Positions 1 to 8,121 are shown, counted from the stretch's first letter. The stretch is 17,516 bases of DNA from Actinomycetota bacterium (GCA_002737595.1 NSHZ01000030.1:1-17516), one strand, 5' to 3'. Notes: generated from the letters alone by a model not told the origin. Made by a program: numbers and translations.

Positions 1-354
1 GAAAGGCTGCTTGCGCGAGACCGGGCCACTTGCGGTGTACCACTCGTAATACCCATCTGCCGGAATGATCGCTCGCCGGGATTTGAATGCTGATCTAAAT
101 GAGGGTTTCTCGGCCGCTGTTTCCACGCGTGCGTTGATGGTCTTCGCGGCGAAATCAAGACTCTTTGCCCAACTGGGTACCAAACCCCAGCGCGCTCTCG
201 AAAGTACTTTTGCTGGATCGAGAATGGCATAGATCTGCGCGGTGGGAGCCACGTTCCACGACGGGGCAAGATCCTGAAGCCCTGTATCGCCAGTGGCTTC
301 AAAGTATGCAATTAACTCATCCGCCCCCTTTGAAGAGGCATAACGACCACACAT
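1..354 (-). CDS. yedK: SOS response-associated peptidase (YedK/HMCES family), C-terminus cut off by window edge
   Basis: The minus strand reads from an ATG at 354 as MCGRYAS..., giving 118 codons that run off the left edge. The family (SRAP, PF02586) uses the Cys exposed after Met removal to form a thiazolidine crosslink with abasic sites in single-stranded DNA; Cys2 is present. Other family hallmarks are visible: WNVAPT near residue 38, ARWGLVPSW near 57, INARVET near 75 and PADGYYEW near 97. The C-terminal part with the conserved His-Gly motif lies outside the window. The gene is divergent from aroA with only 30 bp between start codons, the same arrangement I recall for Rv3226c-aroA in mycobacteria. 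No LexA box was seen in the short gap. The start is supported by a -10 element six bases upstream. Confidence 0.93.
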   Translation of the reverse strand, partial: MCGRYASSKGADELIAYFEATGDTGLQDLAPSWNVAPTAQIYAILDPAKVLSRARWGLVPSWAKSLDFAAKTINARVETAAEKPSFRSAFKSRRAIIPADGYYEWYTASGPVSRKQPF

Positions 355-360
355 AAGGGG

Positions 361-366
361 AGCGTA
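361..366 (-). promoter_or_regulatory. -10 element for leaderless yedK
   Basis: TACGCT (TAnnnT) lies exactly six bases before the ATG at 354 on the minus strand, so transcription should start at or next to the start codon. No Shine-Dalgarno sequence is present. It sits almost back to back with the aroA -10 box. Confidence 0.5.
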
Positions 367-372
367 TTCGCC

Positions 373-378
373 TAAACT
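373..378 (+). promoter_or_regulatory. -10 element for leaderless aroA
   Basis: TAAACT lies six bases before the GTG start at 385. No ribosome binding site is visible upstream. This supports the GTG as the true start. Confidence 0.55.
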
Positions 379-384
379 CTCATT

Positions 385-1665
385 GTGACGACTCTCTGGC
401 CCGCGCCCTTAGCAAAAGGGGCAATATCTGGGGTTCTCCCAGTGCCAGGGTCTAAGTCCGTGACAAATCGAGCACTGGTCCTTGCAGTGCAATCCCCTGA
501 TGAATCTCTCCTCACGAGTCCACTCCATTCTCGCGATACCGAATTGATGGCAGCTGCGCTGTCCGCCCTCGGGTTCTCCATCATCGATGAAGCCAATGGT
601 GATTGGAGAGTCGGGGGGAAAGGTTCAACGGAAGTACGCAATATCCAGATCGACGTCGGCAACGCCGGCACTGTCATGCGTTTCTTACCTCCGGTGGCAG
701 CGCTCGTAGCAGGCACATTTCGCTTTGATGGAGATGCCCGCTCTTACGAGCGTCCCCTGGGTCCACTCATTGCTGCACTTCGCGAACTCGGCGCCAAAGT
801 TGAGGATGACAATCGTGGGTCGCTTCCTTTTACCCTCATTAGCAACGGAACCTTACGAGGAGGCACAATTGAAATTGACGCGAGCGCCTCATCTCAATTT
901 GTTTCTGCACTTCTCTTAATTGGCGCCAGCACAGAGCTTGGAATACGCGTGAAACATATCGGCGCATCTTTACCCTCACTGCCTCACATCGAAATGACCA
1001 TCCAAATGCTGCGCAAGTCTGGCGTCAAAGTAGAAGTTGTGGGTGCGGTTGAATGGTTTGTAGCACCCGGAATAGTGAGTGCGGAAAATTATGTGATTGA
1101 ACCAGATCTTTCAAATGCCGCACCTTTCCTTGCGGCGGCTCTTGTAACTGGCGGCGATGTGACGATCAAGGATTGGCCGAGCGAAACCACTCAACCCGGA
1201 GATCAACTGCGATCTATCTTTGCCAAGATGGGCGGTGACATTTCCTTCACTCAAGTGGGTCTACAACTACGCGGTGTTGGCGCTGTTCGCGGAATTGATA
1301 TCGACTTACATGACGTGGGTGAGCTCACGCCGATTATTGCCTCGGTGGCAGCACTGGCCACCACGCCTTCACATTTGCGTGGAATTGGGCACTTGCGCCT
1401 CCACGAAACTGATCGACTTGCGGCGCTCGCAACTGAACTCAATGCACTCGGCGGAAATGTGATCGAGCACCCCACCAGCCTGGAGATTCGACCAACGCCA
1501 CTCCATGGCGGTACTTTTCACACTTATGAAGATCACCGACTTGCCACAGCTGGCGCCTTGTTAGGTCTCGTCGTGCCTGGCATTAGCGTGGAGAATATGG
1601 AAACTGTGGGAAAAACCATGCCCACATTCCCTTCGTTGTGGCAAGAGTTAGTAAGTGGTGCTTGA
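385..1665 (+). CDS. aroA: 3-phosphoshikimate 1-carboxyvinyltransferase (EPSP synthase)
   Basis: This is the sixth step of the shikimate pathway: transfer of the enolpyruvyl group from PEP to shikimate-3-phosphate, in the cytosol. The 426-aa length is normal for the family. Visible motifs are the substrate-binding PGSKSVTNRA (residues 21-30), GNAGTVMRF (92-100), DVGELTP (310-316, with Glu313 at the position usually read as the catalytic Asp/Glu), HETDR (340-344) and YEDHRLATAG (381-390). The start is GTG, chosen because the protein aligns from there and a -10 box sits six bases upstream. The stop overlaps the rsgA start (TGATG), so the two are probably co-translated. Confidence 0.97.
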   Translation: MTTLWPAPLAKGAISGVLPVPGSKSVTNRALVLAVQSPDESLLTSPLHSRDTELMAAALSALGFSIIDEANGDWRVGGKGSTEVRNIQIDVGNAGTVMRFLPPVAALVAGTFRFDGDARSYERPLGPLIAALRELGAKVEDDNRGSLPFTLISNGTLRGGTIEIDASASSQFVSALLLIGASTELGIRVKHIGASLPSLPHIEMTIQMLRKSGVKVEVVGAVEWFVAPGIVSAENYVIEPDLSNAAPFLAAALVTGGDVTIKDWPSETTQPGDQLRSIFAKMGGDISFTQVGLQLRGVGAVRGIDIDLHDVGELTPIIASVAALATTPSHLRGIGHLRLHETDRLAALATELNALGGNVIEHPTSLEIRPTPLHGGTFHTYEDHRLATAGALLGLVVPGISVENMETVGKTMPTFPSLWQELVSGA

Positions 1666-2636
1666 TGGCACGTCGCTTCGAAGAGGACGATATTCGCGTA
1701 CGTCCACCGCGTAGCACACGACCACGCACGAAAGATCGACCCACTTTCGATAACACCACTACGGCAATGGTGACCACCGTTGATCGCGGCAGGTTTACCT
1801 GTGCGCTCGAAACAGGAGAGAGTGTCAACGCCGTAAAGTCACGTGAGCTCGGTCGTCGCGGAGTGGTTGTAGGTGATCATGTTAGATTAATTGGCGATAG
1901 CAATGGGAACTCTGAGTCACTCGCCCGCATCGTTGCACTCGATGAGCGAATGAACGAACTACGTCGATCCGCCGATGACAGCGACGAGACTGAGCGCATC
2001 ATTGTTGCCAATATCGACCAACTCATGATTGTCACTGCATGTGCAGATCCCGAACCAAAGATCGGGCTAGTAGATCGGTGTCTGATTGCTGCCTACGACG
2101 CCGGCATCTCCCCCGTGATCGTGATGACAAAATCCGATCTCGCCGATCCCGCGGATTTTCTTGCCCAATATGAATCTCTCGGCGTGCGAAAGTTCATCTT
2201 GAGAAAAGAAAGTGATCTCGGTGAGCTGAGAGAATTACTCAAAGGAAAACAATCAGTATTCGTGGGCCATTCAGGAGTAGGCAAATCCACGCTAGTGAAT
2301 GCGCTCGCCCCTGAAGCCAAACGTTCTACTGGCGGAGTCAACTCGGTCACTGGAAGAGGCAGACATACTTCATCGAATGCCCTTGCCGTTCCGGTCGATA
2401 CGGATACTTGGATCATCGACACTCCTGGAATTAGATCCTTCGGCCTGGCCCATGTCGATGCAAATCGCATCATCCACGCATTTCCGGATTGCGGAGAAAT
2501 CATTGAAGCCTGCCCACGAAGTTGCACGCACGACGAGGAAGAGTGCGCCCTCAATGCCTGGGCACGTGAAAGCGAAGGTCGCAATGCCCGGGTGGAGAGC
2601 CTTCGCCGGCTGCTCCGCTCCATGCGACTGGCGTAG
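1665..2636 (+). CDS. rsgA: Ribosome small subunit-dependent GTPase A
   Basis: RsgA is a circularly permuted GTPase that checks late 30S subunit maturation. The protein has 323 aa from the ATG that overlaps the aroA stop (TGATG); an in-frame ATG 27 bases earlier lies inside aroA and is not needed. The order of motifs shows the permutation: G4 TKSD (155-158) comes before the P-loop GHSGVGKST (201-209), followed by G3 DTPG (252-255). An OB-fold-like N-terminal part precedes them. A zinc site follows: Cys283, Cys287, His289 and Cys294. The basic N-terminus (MARRFEEDDIRVRPPR) is typical of actinobacterial forms. The pair aroA-rsgA is also known in mycobacteria (recalled). Confidence 0.96.
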   Translation: MARRFEEDDIRVRPPRSTRPRTKDRPTFDNTTTAMVTTVDRGRFTCALETGESVNAVKSRELGRRGVVVGDHVRLIGDSNGNSESLARIVALDERMNELRRSADDSDETERIIVANIDQLMIVTACADPEPKIGLVDRCLIAAYDAGISPVIVMTKSDLADPADFLAQYESLGVRKFILRKESDLGELRELLKGKQSVFVGHSGVGKSTLVNALAPEAKRSTGGVNSVTGRGRHTSSNALAVPVDTDTWIIDTPGIRSFGLAHVDANRIIHAFPDCGEIIEACPRSCTHDEEECALNAWARESEGRNARVESLRRLLRSMRLA

Positions 2637-2679
2637 CCCGGTTCCACGTATCCCTGTGCAAGCATCTGGAGCTAACCGA

Positions 2680-2685
2680 TAAAGT
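2680..2685 (+). promoter_or_regulatory. -10 element for leaderless hisN
   Basis: TAAAGT lies six bases before the ATG at 2692, in the 55-bp gap after rsgA. No Shine-Dalgarno sequence is visible, so hisN probably has its own leaderless transcript. Confidence 0.55.
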
Positions 2686-2691
2686 GCCCCT

Positions 2692-3462
2692 ATGCGCTTC
2701 TCCGAAGAACTGACTTTGGTTCACACACTTGCTGACATTGCCGACAAGATTTCGATGGATCGCTTTCTGGCTCTCGATCTCTCGGTGAAGACCAAACCAG
2801 ACCTCTCACCGGTCTCTGATGCCGACAAGAGCGTTGAACTTGCAATTCGCGCCGCCATTCAAGAGAAGTACCCCTCCGATTCAATTATCGGGGAAGAATT
2901 CGCGAATACCGCTGGTTCCTCGAAACGCGCCTGGGTGATTGATCCGATCGATGGCACTGCAAACTTTGTCCGAGGAGTGCCTGTCTGGTGCACTCTCATT
3001 TCGCTCATGGAAGACGGTGTATCCGTGGTGGGCATGGTGAGCGCACCTGCGCTCAATCGCCGCTGGTATGCAGCAGAAGGATCTGGCGCGTTCACCCAAT
3101 TTGGAGAAACGAACCCACGGAAGATTTCCGTTTCAAAGATAAGCAAGATTGAAGATGCCTCGCTCTCATACTCAAGCTTTCATAGTTGGAAGGATGACGG
3201 AAAGTTCTCAGACCTGACTAAGCGCTTCTGGCGCACACGAGCATACGGAGACTTCTGGTCACACATGTTGGTCGCTGAGGGCGCGCTCGAAGTTGCTGCC
3301 GAACCAGAACTCCAACTCTTCGACATGGCTGCGCTTGACATTGTGGTGCGCGAAGCAGGTGGTCGGTTCACTGGAGTAAATGGAATTGATGGCTCGCATC
3401 AAGGTACTGCTATCGCTAGTAATGGACTCTTACATGACGAAGTTGTCGCGGCTCTTAAGTGA
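2692..3462 (+). CDS. hisN: Histidinol-phosphatase, inositol monophosphatase-like type
   Basis: The protein belongs to the Mg-dependent inositol monophosphatase superfamily. The N-terminal pattern (ALDLSVKTKPDLSPVSDADK, 27-46) is the one seen in actinobacterial HisN, which removes phosphate from histidinol phosphate in histidine synthesis. Metal ligands are visible: Glu68/Glu69 in IGEEF, DPIDGT (84-89) and Asp211 in FDMAALDIV. Its 256 aa fit the family. The family also contains inositol and other sugar phosphatases, so the substrate is inferred from similarity to HisN; no other his genes are in the window. Its stop overlaps the start of the next gene (GTGA). Confidence 0.88.
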   Translation: MRFSEELTLVHTLADIADKISMDRFLALDLSVKTKPDLSPVSDADKSVELAIRAAIQEKYPSDSIIGEEFANTAGSSKRAWVIDPIDGTANFVRGVPVWCTLISLMEDGVSVVGMVSAPALNRRWYAAEGSGAFTQFGETNPRKISVSKISKIEDASLSYSSFHSWKDDGKFSDLTKRFWRTRAYGDFWSHMLVAEGALEVAAEPELQLFDMAALDIVVREAGGRFTGVNGIDGSHQGTAIASNGLLHDEVVAALK

Positions 3463-4070
3463 ATTTTCGCAAACTTCCACAAACGTGCTTCGGTCTCATC
3501 ATTGCCGGTAGCGGCGTATTTCTGGCATTACATTCCGGATTAGGAGTCTCCCCCTGGGATGTCCTCCATGTAGGCCTTGCCAGAATTATTCACGTGGGCA
3601 CTGGAACCGCAATTATTATCACAAGTCTGGGAGTACTCCTCATCAGCATCATGTTGGGCGTCAAGCCAGGTCTGGGAACGCTCTGCGACATTATTTTGGT
3701 GGGAAGTACGGTGAATTTTCTCAATCGTTTCGACCCCATCAGCGGGCTCACCAGTAATTCGCCTTTCGTATTGAGAGTTATCACTTTCACACTTGGAGTC
3801 TTTATCACCGCATTAGGCGTAGCCACTTATGTCGGTGCACATATCGGAGCTGGTCCGCGCGATGGCCTCATGGTGGCGCTGCACAATCGATTTGGAATCA
3901 AAATCTCATATGCACGTCTGATCCTCGAGGGCTTCGGCCTACTTGGCGGTTTAATATTGCAAGGTCCAGTGGGACTCGGGACTCTCATCTGGTCGATTTC
4001 CATGGGCTACTTCGTCGGATTCTGGTTTAAAACTTTAAAGCTCACTCCGCAACCGGTCTCTGGTCCTTAA
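3459..4070 (+). CDS. YczE/YyaS/YitT-type integral membrane protein
   Basis: This 203-aa protein has about five or six hydrophobic segments. It carries the family's typical phrases: GLGVSPWDVLHVGL near residue 29, KPGLGTLCDIILVG near 70 and GAHIGAGPRDGLMVAL near 124, a second repeat-like copy. Related proteins are uncharacterised; Bacillus YczE has been linked to lipopeptide production, but no transport substrate is known. The start is GTG, overlapping the hisN stop as GTGA, so translation is probably coupled. Its 3' end overlaps the convergent membrane-protein gene by 36 bp. Confidence 0.85.
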   Translation: MNFRKLPQTCFGLIIAGSGVFLALHSGLGVSPWDVLHVGLARIIHVGTGTAIIITSLGVLLISIMLGVKPGLGTLCDIILVGSTVNFLNRFDPISGLTSNSPFVLRVITFTLGVFITALGVATYVGAHIGAGPRDGLMVALHNRFGIKISYARLILEGFGLLGGLILQGPVGLGTLIWSISMGYFVGFWFKTLKLTPQPVSGP

Positions 4071-4754
4071 TTTTCTTACCTGACGCAAAAGAAGTGGCGC
4101 CAGGAGTAGCGCAAAGAGATCAAACCATCCATAACCACCCGCAGCACCACTGGGTGGGTTTCCTTGCGCCACCCACTCTTTGATGGTGTCGTACTCCATC
4201 CATTTCCATGTTCCGATTGAAGTACCCACGATCTCTAGCCAGGAGACCACCACGATGGCCCCCAGGTAGGTAGGCCTTGAGGGACCCCACTTCAAGAAGA
4301 TCAAGAGATTGAAAAACCAGAAGGCGCCGAGCAGATCAAACTGCGGCGAGAGCAAGAGCCCCCAAAGCACCCAGAGAGCCAGGATCCCAACAAGAAAGAA
4401 AGTCCAAAACTTTTCGCGTGACTTTAAGAGCAGCCCCAGTGAGTAGGCGCCAAAGTAAATGAGCCCGTGCCCTGGTGGCACAAACCAAGGGACGTTTTCC
4501 AAACGGTATACATAAACCCCAAAGTGCCCAGCGAAGAGATACTCAACAACTGTGGCAAATACCACTACGAGCAAGATTTGAGTACGAAGAAGTGGCGAGC
4601 TCTTCCAAAGAGCTAGCAGAAGCAGCACCCACGTAGCCAGACCGATAAAGCGTTGCGTCGTCAGAGTCGCGCCGCGATCGGCCAGAAGGGCAAGTGGGAC
4701 CCACGTCACAACTGCGATTACACCGAGTGCAGCCCTTCGCGTTTGCCTCTCCAC
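4035..4754 (-). CDS. Uncharacterised multi-spanning membrane protein
   Basis: I do not recognise a named family. The 239-aa protein has about seven hydrophobic segments and a basic tail (LRQVRKLRTRDRLRSEL), which suggests a cytoplasmic C-terminus. Polar residues sit in or beside the membrane segments: EYLFAGHFGVYVYRLENVPW (about 66-85) followed by FVPPGHGLIYFG, then WLEIVGTSIGTWKW near 171 and a Gly/Tyr-rich stretch GAAGGYGWFDLF. The Glu/His/Arg pattern inside membrane regions looks like a functional site. The start is GTG, chosen because a -10 box lies six bases upstream. It is divergent from the permease and its promoter overlaps that of the permease. Confidence 0.8.
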   Translation of the reverse strand: MERQTRRAALGVIAVVTWVPLALLADRGATLTTQRFIGLATWVLLLLALWKSSPLLRTQILLVVVFATVVEYLFAGHFGVYVYRLENVPWFVPPGHGLIYFGAYSLGLLLKSREKFWTFFLVGILALWVLWGLLLSPQFDLLGAFWFFNLLIFLKWGPSRPTYLGAIVVVSWLEIVGTSIGTWKWMEYDTIKEWVAQGNPPSGAAGGYGWFDLFALLLAPLLLRQVRKLRTRDRLRSEL

Positions 4755-4770
4755 CTGACAAGATTAGTGT
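4743..4770 (+). promoter_or_regulatory. Candidate promoter of the permease gene
   Basis: TTGCCT (4743-4748), a 16-base spacer and TAGTGT (4765-4770) would give a leader of about 30 bases that contains the GAGGAG ribosome binding site. The -10 boxes of this promoter and of the divergent gene share bases, so the two may exclude each other. Confidence 0.35.
4761..4766 (-). promoter_or_regulatory. -10 element for the leaderless membrane-protein gene
   Basis: TAATCT is followed by six bases and then the GTG at 4754 on the minus strand. The same hexamer with the same spacing precedes the UPF0182 gene. Confidence 0.55.
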
Positions 4771-4805
4771 TAACCACAGATGCTCGGCGAGCGCGAGGAG
4801 TCATA

Positions 4806-6020
4806 GTGCAAGAGATTCTTTCTGGAATATCAGGTGGCTGGTGGATGTTCTTTGAAACCTTCTGGGCACTCGTCCTTGGATTTGCACTCTCTGGCGTAGT
4901 CCAAGCCTTCGTATCTCGAAAGCGCATGCGAGAATCCCTCGGAAATGACTCAGCTGCCACACTTGTAAAGGCTACATTCTTTGGAATCGTAAGTTCATCA
5001 TGTTCGTATGCGGCGAGCGCATTAGCCAAAAGCCTTTTCAGCAAGGGTGCAAACTTCACTGCCTCAATGGTTTTTATGTTTGCCAGTACGAACTTAGTCA
5101 TCGACATGGGTATTGTCCTTTGGATTTTGATGGGATGGCAATTCGCTCTCGCTGAGCTTATCGGCGGAATAGTCATGATTATTTTGCTCCGAGTATTTAT
5201 CCCACTCTTCATTTCATCAAAACTTGTTGAAAATGCGCGCAAATCAATGGATTCTGGCCATGAAGAGATGGCCACTAGCACGAAAAGGTTGAGTTTTTTC
5301 AATCGACAAAAATGGAGCGAGGCTGCCAGTTACACTATCGGTGATTTCACCATGTTACGTGTCGAGTTAATAGTTGGATATCTTATTGCAGGATTTGCAA
5401 TGACGTTAGTCCCGATGCGCTTCTGGGAGGCACTCTTTATTCCCGGGTACGGATTCTGGTCGGCCCTCGAAAATGCACTCATTGGACCGGTCCTCGCATT
5501 CATCAGTTTTGTCTGTTCTCTCGGCAACATTCCCCTTGCCGCAGCCTTGTGGCACGGGGGGATCTCTTTTGGTGGCGTGATCGCATTTATCTTCGCCGAC
5601 CTCTTGGCATTCCCGATAGTCATGATCTACCGGAAGATCTACGGTGGCGCACTCGCCCTGCGCCTCGCCTTGGTCTTCTGGCTAGTGATGTCACTGAGTG
5701 GGCTAATTACTGAAGGAATTTTTCATCTACTAAACCTAATTCCTACCGAACGCAAAATGGCCCCAATGGGGATGCGCACATCCACTCTGGTACTCAATGT
5801 CGTTGCGCTCTTTATCCTCGCACTTATTTTTTGGCTCTACCGCACTAGAAATCGAGGAGAAATGACGACAGAATTTGCTAAAGATTACGTCTGTGGAATG
5901 CAGGTGCGCATCGTCGATGCTCCTGCAAAAGTAGAGGTAAAGGGCACCATGTACTACTTCTGTATGGACGGATGCCGTGAAAGATTCCTCGCTACACCCG
6001 AGAAGTTTCTCGCGCATTAG
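4806..6020 (+). CDS. Permease (UPF0718/DUF318 type) with C-terminal YHS metal-binding domain
   Basis: The 404-aa protein starts at a GTG preceded by GAGGAG five bases upstream; an ATG 51 codons earlier would run through the neighbouring gene and its promoter. Two permease half-domains are visible. The first has SSSCSYAASALAKSLF near residue 60 and ASTNLVIDMG near 95. The second has CSLGNIPLAAALWHGGISFG near 240 and the phrase ADLLAFP. These are typical of the PF03773 family, which includes the organoarsenical exporter ArsP. The last 48 residues form a YHS domain with Cys363, Cys386 and Cys390 (CGM...YFCMDGC), as found in copper and other heavy-metal proteins. Export of a metal or metalloid is the likely role, but the substrate is not shown. 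Confidence 0.88.
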   Translation: MQEILSGISGGWWMFFETFWALVLGFALSGVVQAFVSRKRMRESLGNDSAATLVKATFFGIVSSSCSYAASALAKSLFSKGANFTASMVFMFASTNLVIDMGIVLWILMGWQFALAELIGGIVMIILLRVFIPLFISSKLVENARKSMDSGHEEMATSTKRLSFFNRQKWSEAASYTIGDFTMLRVELIVGYLIAGFAMTLVPMRFWEALFIPGYGFWSALENALIGPVLAFISFVCSLGNIPLAAALWHGGISFGGVIAFIFADLLAFPIVMIYRKIYGGALALRLALVFWLVMSLSGLITEGIFHLLNLIPTERKMAPMGMRTSTLVLNVVALFILALIFWLYRTRNRGEMTTEFAKDYVCGMQVRIVDAPAKVEVKGTMYYFCMDGCRERFLATPEKFLAH

Positions 6021-6023
6021 CGG

Positions 6024-6029
6024 TACTCT
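6024..6029 (+). promoter_or_regulatory. Candidate -10 element for the alcohol dehydrogenase gene
   Basis: TACTCT lies eight bases before the ATG at 6038. The spacing is slightly longer than at the other leaderless starts. The gene could instead be read through from the permease 17 bp upstream. Confidence 0.35.
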
Positions 6030-6037
6030 GACGGATT

Positions 6038-7072
6038 ATGCGAGCCATCCTCTTTGAAGAATTCCAGGGCACAGTACACGTGCGAGAAGTACCCACACCT
6101 TCACCAGTAAGTCATGGCGCCGTTATAAAAGTGGAAGCAACCGGACTCTGTCGCAGCGATTGGCATGGCTGGATGGGCCACGACGAGGATATTCACCTTC
6201 CCCACGTCCCCGGGCACGAGTGGGCTGGAGTGGTTGCTGAGGTGGGTAGCGACGTTACACGCATCAAAGTGGGCGATCGCATCACCGTGCCTTTCGTTTC
6301 GGGGTGTGGCACTTGCTCGTACTGTCTGGAAGGAAATGCACAGATCTGCCCAGATCAAACGCAACCAGGTTTTAGCAATTGGGGATCATTTGCAGAATTC
6401 GTTCATATAGACAGAATCGATTTCAACGCAATTCTTCTTCCAAATGAGATTTCCTTTGCTACAGCTGCAAGTTTAGGTTGTCGATTCGCTACTGCATTCC
6501 GTGGAGTTGATGGTCGTGCCAAATTGCAATCTGGCGAGTGGATCGCAATCTTCGGTTGTGGAGGTGTGGGGCTTTCAAGCATCATGATCGCTAAAGCCCT
6601 TGGCGCTCGGGTGATCGCAGTAGATGTAAATGAAGGTGCGATGGAGAAGGCGAAGACAGCTGGCGCTGAGTTCACCATTAATTCTCGAAACGTAGAACCC
6701 ATAGAGAAGATCAAAGAGATCACTGGTGGTGGCGCTCATGTGGGCATTGACGCAATCGGATCCGAAGGTACCGCAAGTCAATCAATTATGAGTCTGCGGC
6801 GTCGTGGTCGACATGTGCAGATCGGGTTACTCCTGCCAGTCGACCAGAATTCGCGTATTCCGATGCAACGCGCACTCAGTTACGAATTAGATTTATTCGG
6901 AAGTCATGGAATGTCAGCGATGGATTATCCAAAGATGTTGATGATGATCTCCGAGAGCCAACTCAATCCAGAGTCACTTATCCAGCGAACCATTTCACTT
7001 GAAGACGCTGCCAAGGAATTGCCACTCCTAGATACGGCATCGATCACCGGCATCACCATCATCACACCTTAG
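6038..7072 (+). CDS. Zinc-dependent alcohol dehydrogenase (MDR family)
   Basis: The 344-aa medium-chain dehydrogenase has a catalytic zinc site made of Cys38 (GLCRSDWH), His60-Glu61 (GHEWAG) and probably Cys148 (SLGCRF). The structural zinc site is complete: Cys90, Cys93, Cys96 and Cys104. The Rossmann motif GCGGVG (173-178) is followed by VIAVD with Asp196 at the end of the second strand, which favours NAD(H) over NADP(H). The substrate alcohol or aldehyde cannot be told. It lies 13 bp upstream of the hydrolase gene, with which it probably forms an operon. Confidence 0.92.
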   Translation: MRAILFEEFQGTVHVREVPTPSPVSHGAVIKVEATGLCRSDWHGWMGHDEDIHLPHVPGHEWAGVVAEVGSDVTRIKVGDRITVPFVSGCGTCSYCLEGNAQICPDQTQPGFSNWGSFAEFVHIDRIDFNAILLPNEISFATAASLGCRFATAFRGVDGRAKLQSGEWIAIFGCGGVGLSSIMIAKALGARVIAVDVNEGAMEKAKTAGAEFTINSRNVEPIEKIKEITGGGAHVGIDAIGSEGTASQSIMSLRRRGRHVQIGLLLPVDQNSRIPMQRALSYELDLFGSHGMSAMDYPKMLMMISESQLNPESLIQRTISLEDAAKELPLLDTASITGITIITP

Positions 7073-7085
7073 AAAGGGAAGCAGG

Positions 7086-7973
7086 ATGGATTCTCACATA
7101 GGCCACATGAAGTGGAAACACGGCCAGACCTGGTATCGAGTCGTAGGAGATCTACAAAGTGGGTTAATTCCACTGGTAGTGCTCCATGGTGGCCCTGGAG
7201 CCTGTCATAACTACTGCGAACCCATTGCTGATCTCATTGCGCCAAGTGGGCGTGCCGTAGTGCTCTATGACCAGATCGGTTGCGGTGACTCGACCCTTCT
7301 TCCAGATAAGCCAAAAGAGTTTTGGAGCCCCGAGTTATTTATGGAGGAACTCGAATTACTCCTTACACACCTAGGAATCCGAGAGAAATATCTAGTGATC
7401 GGGCAATCGTGGGGCGGCATGCTCGGGATGCAATTTGCTATCACGCATCCTTCAGGGTTGCAGGCTCTCATCGTTGCCGATTCACCCGCCAGCATGAAGC
7501 TCTGGTTATCTGAAGCAAATCGCTTGCGCGAAGAGTTGCCACCTGGAGTAAATGAAATTCTTCTCAAACACGAAACCGCAGGCACTACCGATGATGCCGA
7601 GTACACCGCCGCAGTTAACGTCTTCTACGACCGTCACCTCTGTCGGATACCTGCACCACCGTGTGTTCTTGAAGGGCGAAGAAAGCAAGCCCTCGATCAC
7701 ACGGTTTATCACACTATGAATGGACCGAGTGAGTTCCATGTGGTCGGCTCACTTAAGGAGTGGGACATCACCGACTCGCTTCATCACATCTCCGTACCTA
7801 CACTGCTCATTTCTGGAGCATACGATGAAGCCACACCCTTGATGGTCAAGCAAGTCCACGATCGCATTCCAGGAGCGCTATGGGAACTCTTTCCGGAATC
7901 TTCACACTTGCCTCATATTGAGGAACCAGCGCGCTTCAAGAGGGTTGTCACTGATTTCCTCGCCAACTTTTAA
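7086..7973 (+). CDS. pip: Proline iminopeptidase-like alpha/beta hydrolase (S33)
   Basis: The 295-aa protein shows the S33 family pattern: oxyanion loop HGGPG (34-38), YDQIGCGDS (61-69), nucleophile elbow GQSWGG with Ser108, acid Asp247 (GAYDEATP) and His274 (SSHLPH). Such enzymes remove N-terminal proline from peptides in the cytosol; some relatives act on other amides or esters, so the exact substrate is uncertain. A purine-rich ribosome binding site (AAAGGGAAGCAGG) precedes the ATG. Cotranscription with the dehydrogenase is likely from the 13-bp spacing. Confidence 0.87.
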   Translation: MDSHIGHMKWKHGQTWYRVVGDLQSGLIPLVVLHGGPGACHNYCEPIADLIAPSGRAVVLYDQIGCGDSTLLPDKPKEFWSPELFMEELELLLTHLGIREKYLVIGQSWGGMLGMQFAITHPSGLQALIVADSPASMKLWLSEANRLREELPPGVNEILLKHETAGTTDDAEYTAAVNVFYDRHLCRIPAPPCVLEGRRKQALDHTVYHTMNGPSEFHVVGSLKEWDITDSLHHISVPTLLISGAYDEATPLMVKQVHDRIPGALWELFPESSHLPHIEEPARFKRVVTDFLANF

Positions 7974-7992
7974 CTCAACATTGAATAGCGTT

Positions 7993-8031
7993 TAAGCAAA
8001 GAAAAGGCCCTCGCTTTCGCCAGGGCCTTCA
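7993..8031 (-). terminator. Rho-independent terminator of the initiator tRNA
   Basis: A perfect 8-bp stem pairs AAGGCCCT (8004-8011) with AGGGCCTT (8022-8029). On the minus strand it is followed by TTTTCTTT, so it ends the tRNA transcript. It may also slow readthrough from the hydrolase gene on the plus strand, but the U-run there is poor. Confidence 0.85.
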
Positions 8032-8036
8032 TTTCG

Positions 8037-8110
8037 TAGCGGGGACAGGATTTGAACCTGCGACCTCTGGGTTATGAGCCCAGCGAGCTACCGAGCTGCT
8101 CCACCCCGCG
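8037..8110 (-). tRNA. Initiator tRNA-fMet (anticodon CAT)
   Basis: The 74-nt cloverleaf is complete. The anticodon loop CTCATAA sits on a stem with three consecutive G-C pairs (GGG/CCC), the mark of initiator tRNA. The first base pair of the acceptor stem is mismatched (C1 against U72), another initiator trait. The T arm is GCAGG-TTCAAAT-CCTGT. CCA is not encoded; the genomic sequence after A73 is CGA. Confidence 0.97.
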
Positions 8111-8121
8111 TCGGTATTGCG

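Noticed and set aside
2093..2665. A 190-aa minus-strand frame opposite rsgA
   Set aside because: It is a shadow of the well-supported rsgA gene; its translation is Ser/Arg-rich without domain features.
4718..5302. A 194-aa minus-strand frame opposite the permease
   Set aside because: It covers the divergent promoter region and the permease coding sequence, and has no family features.
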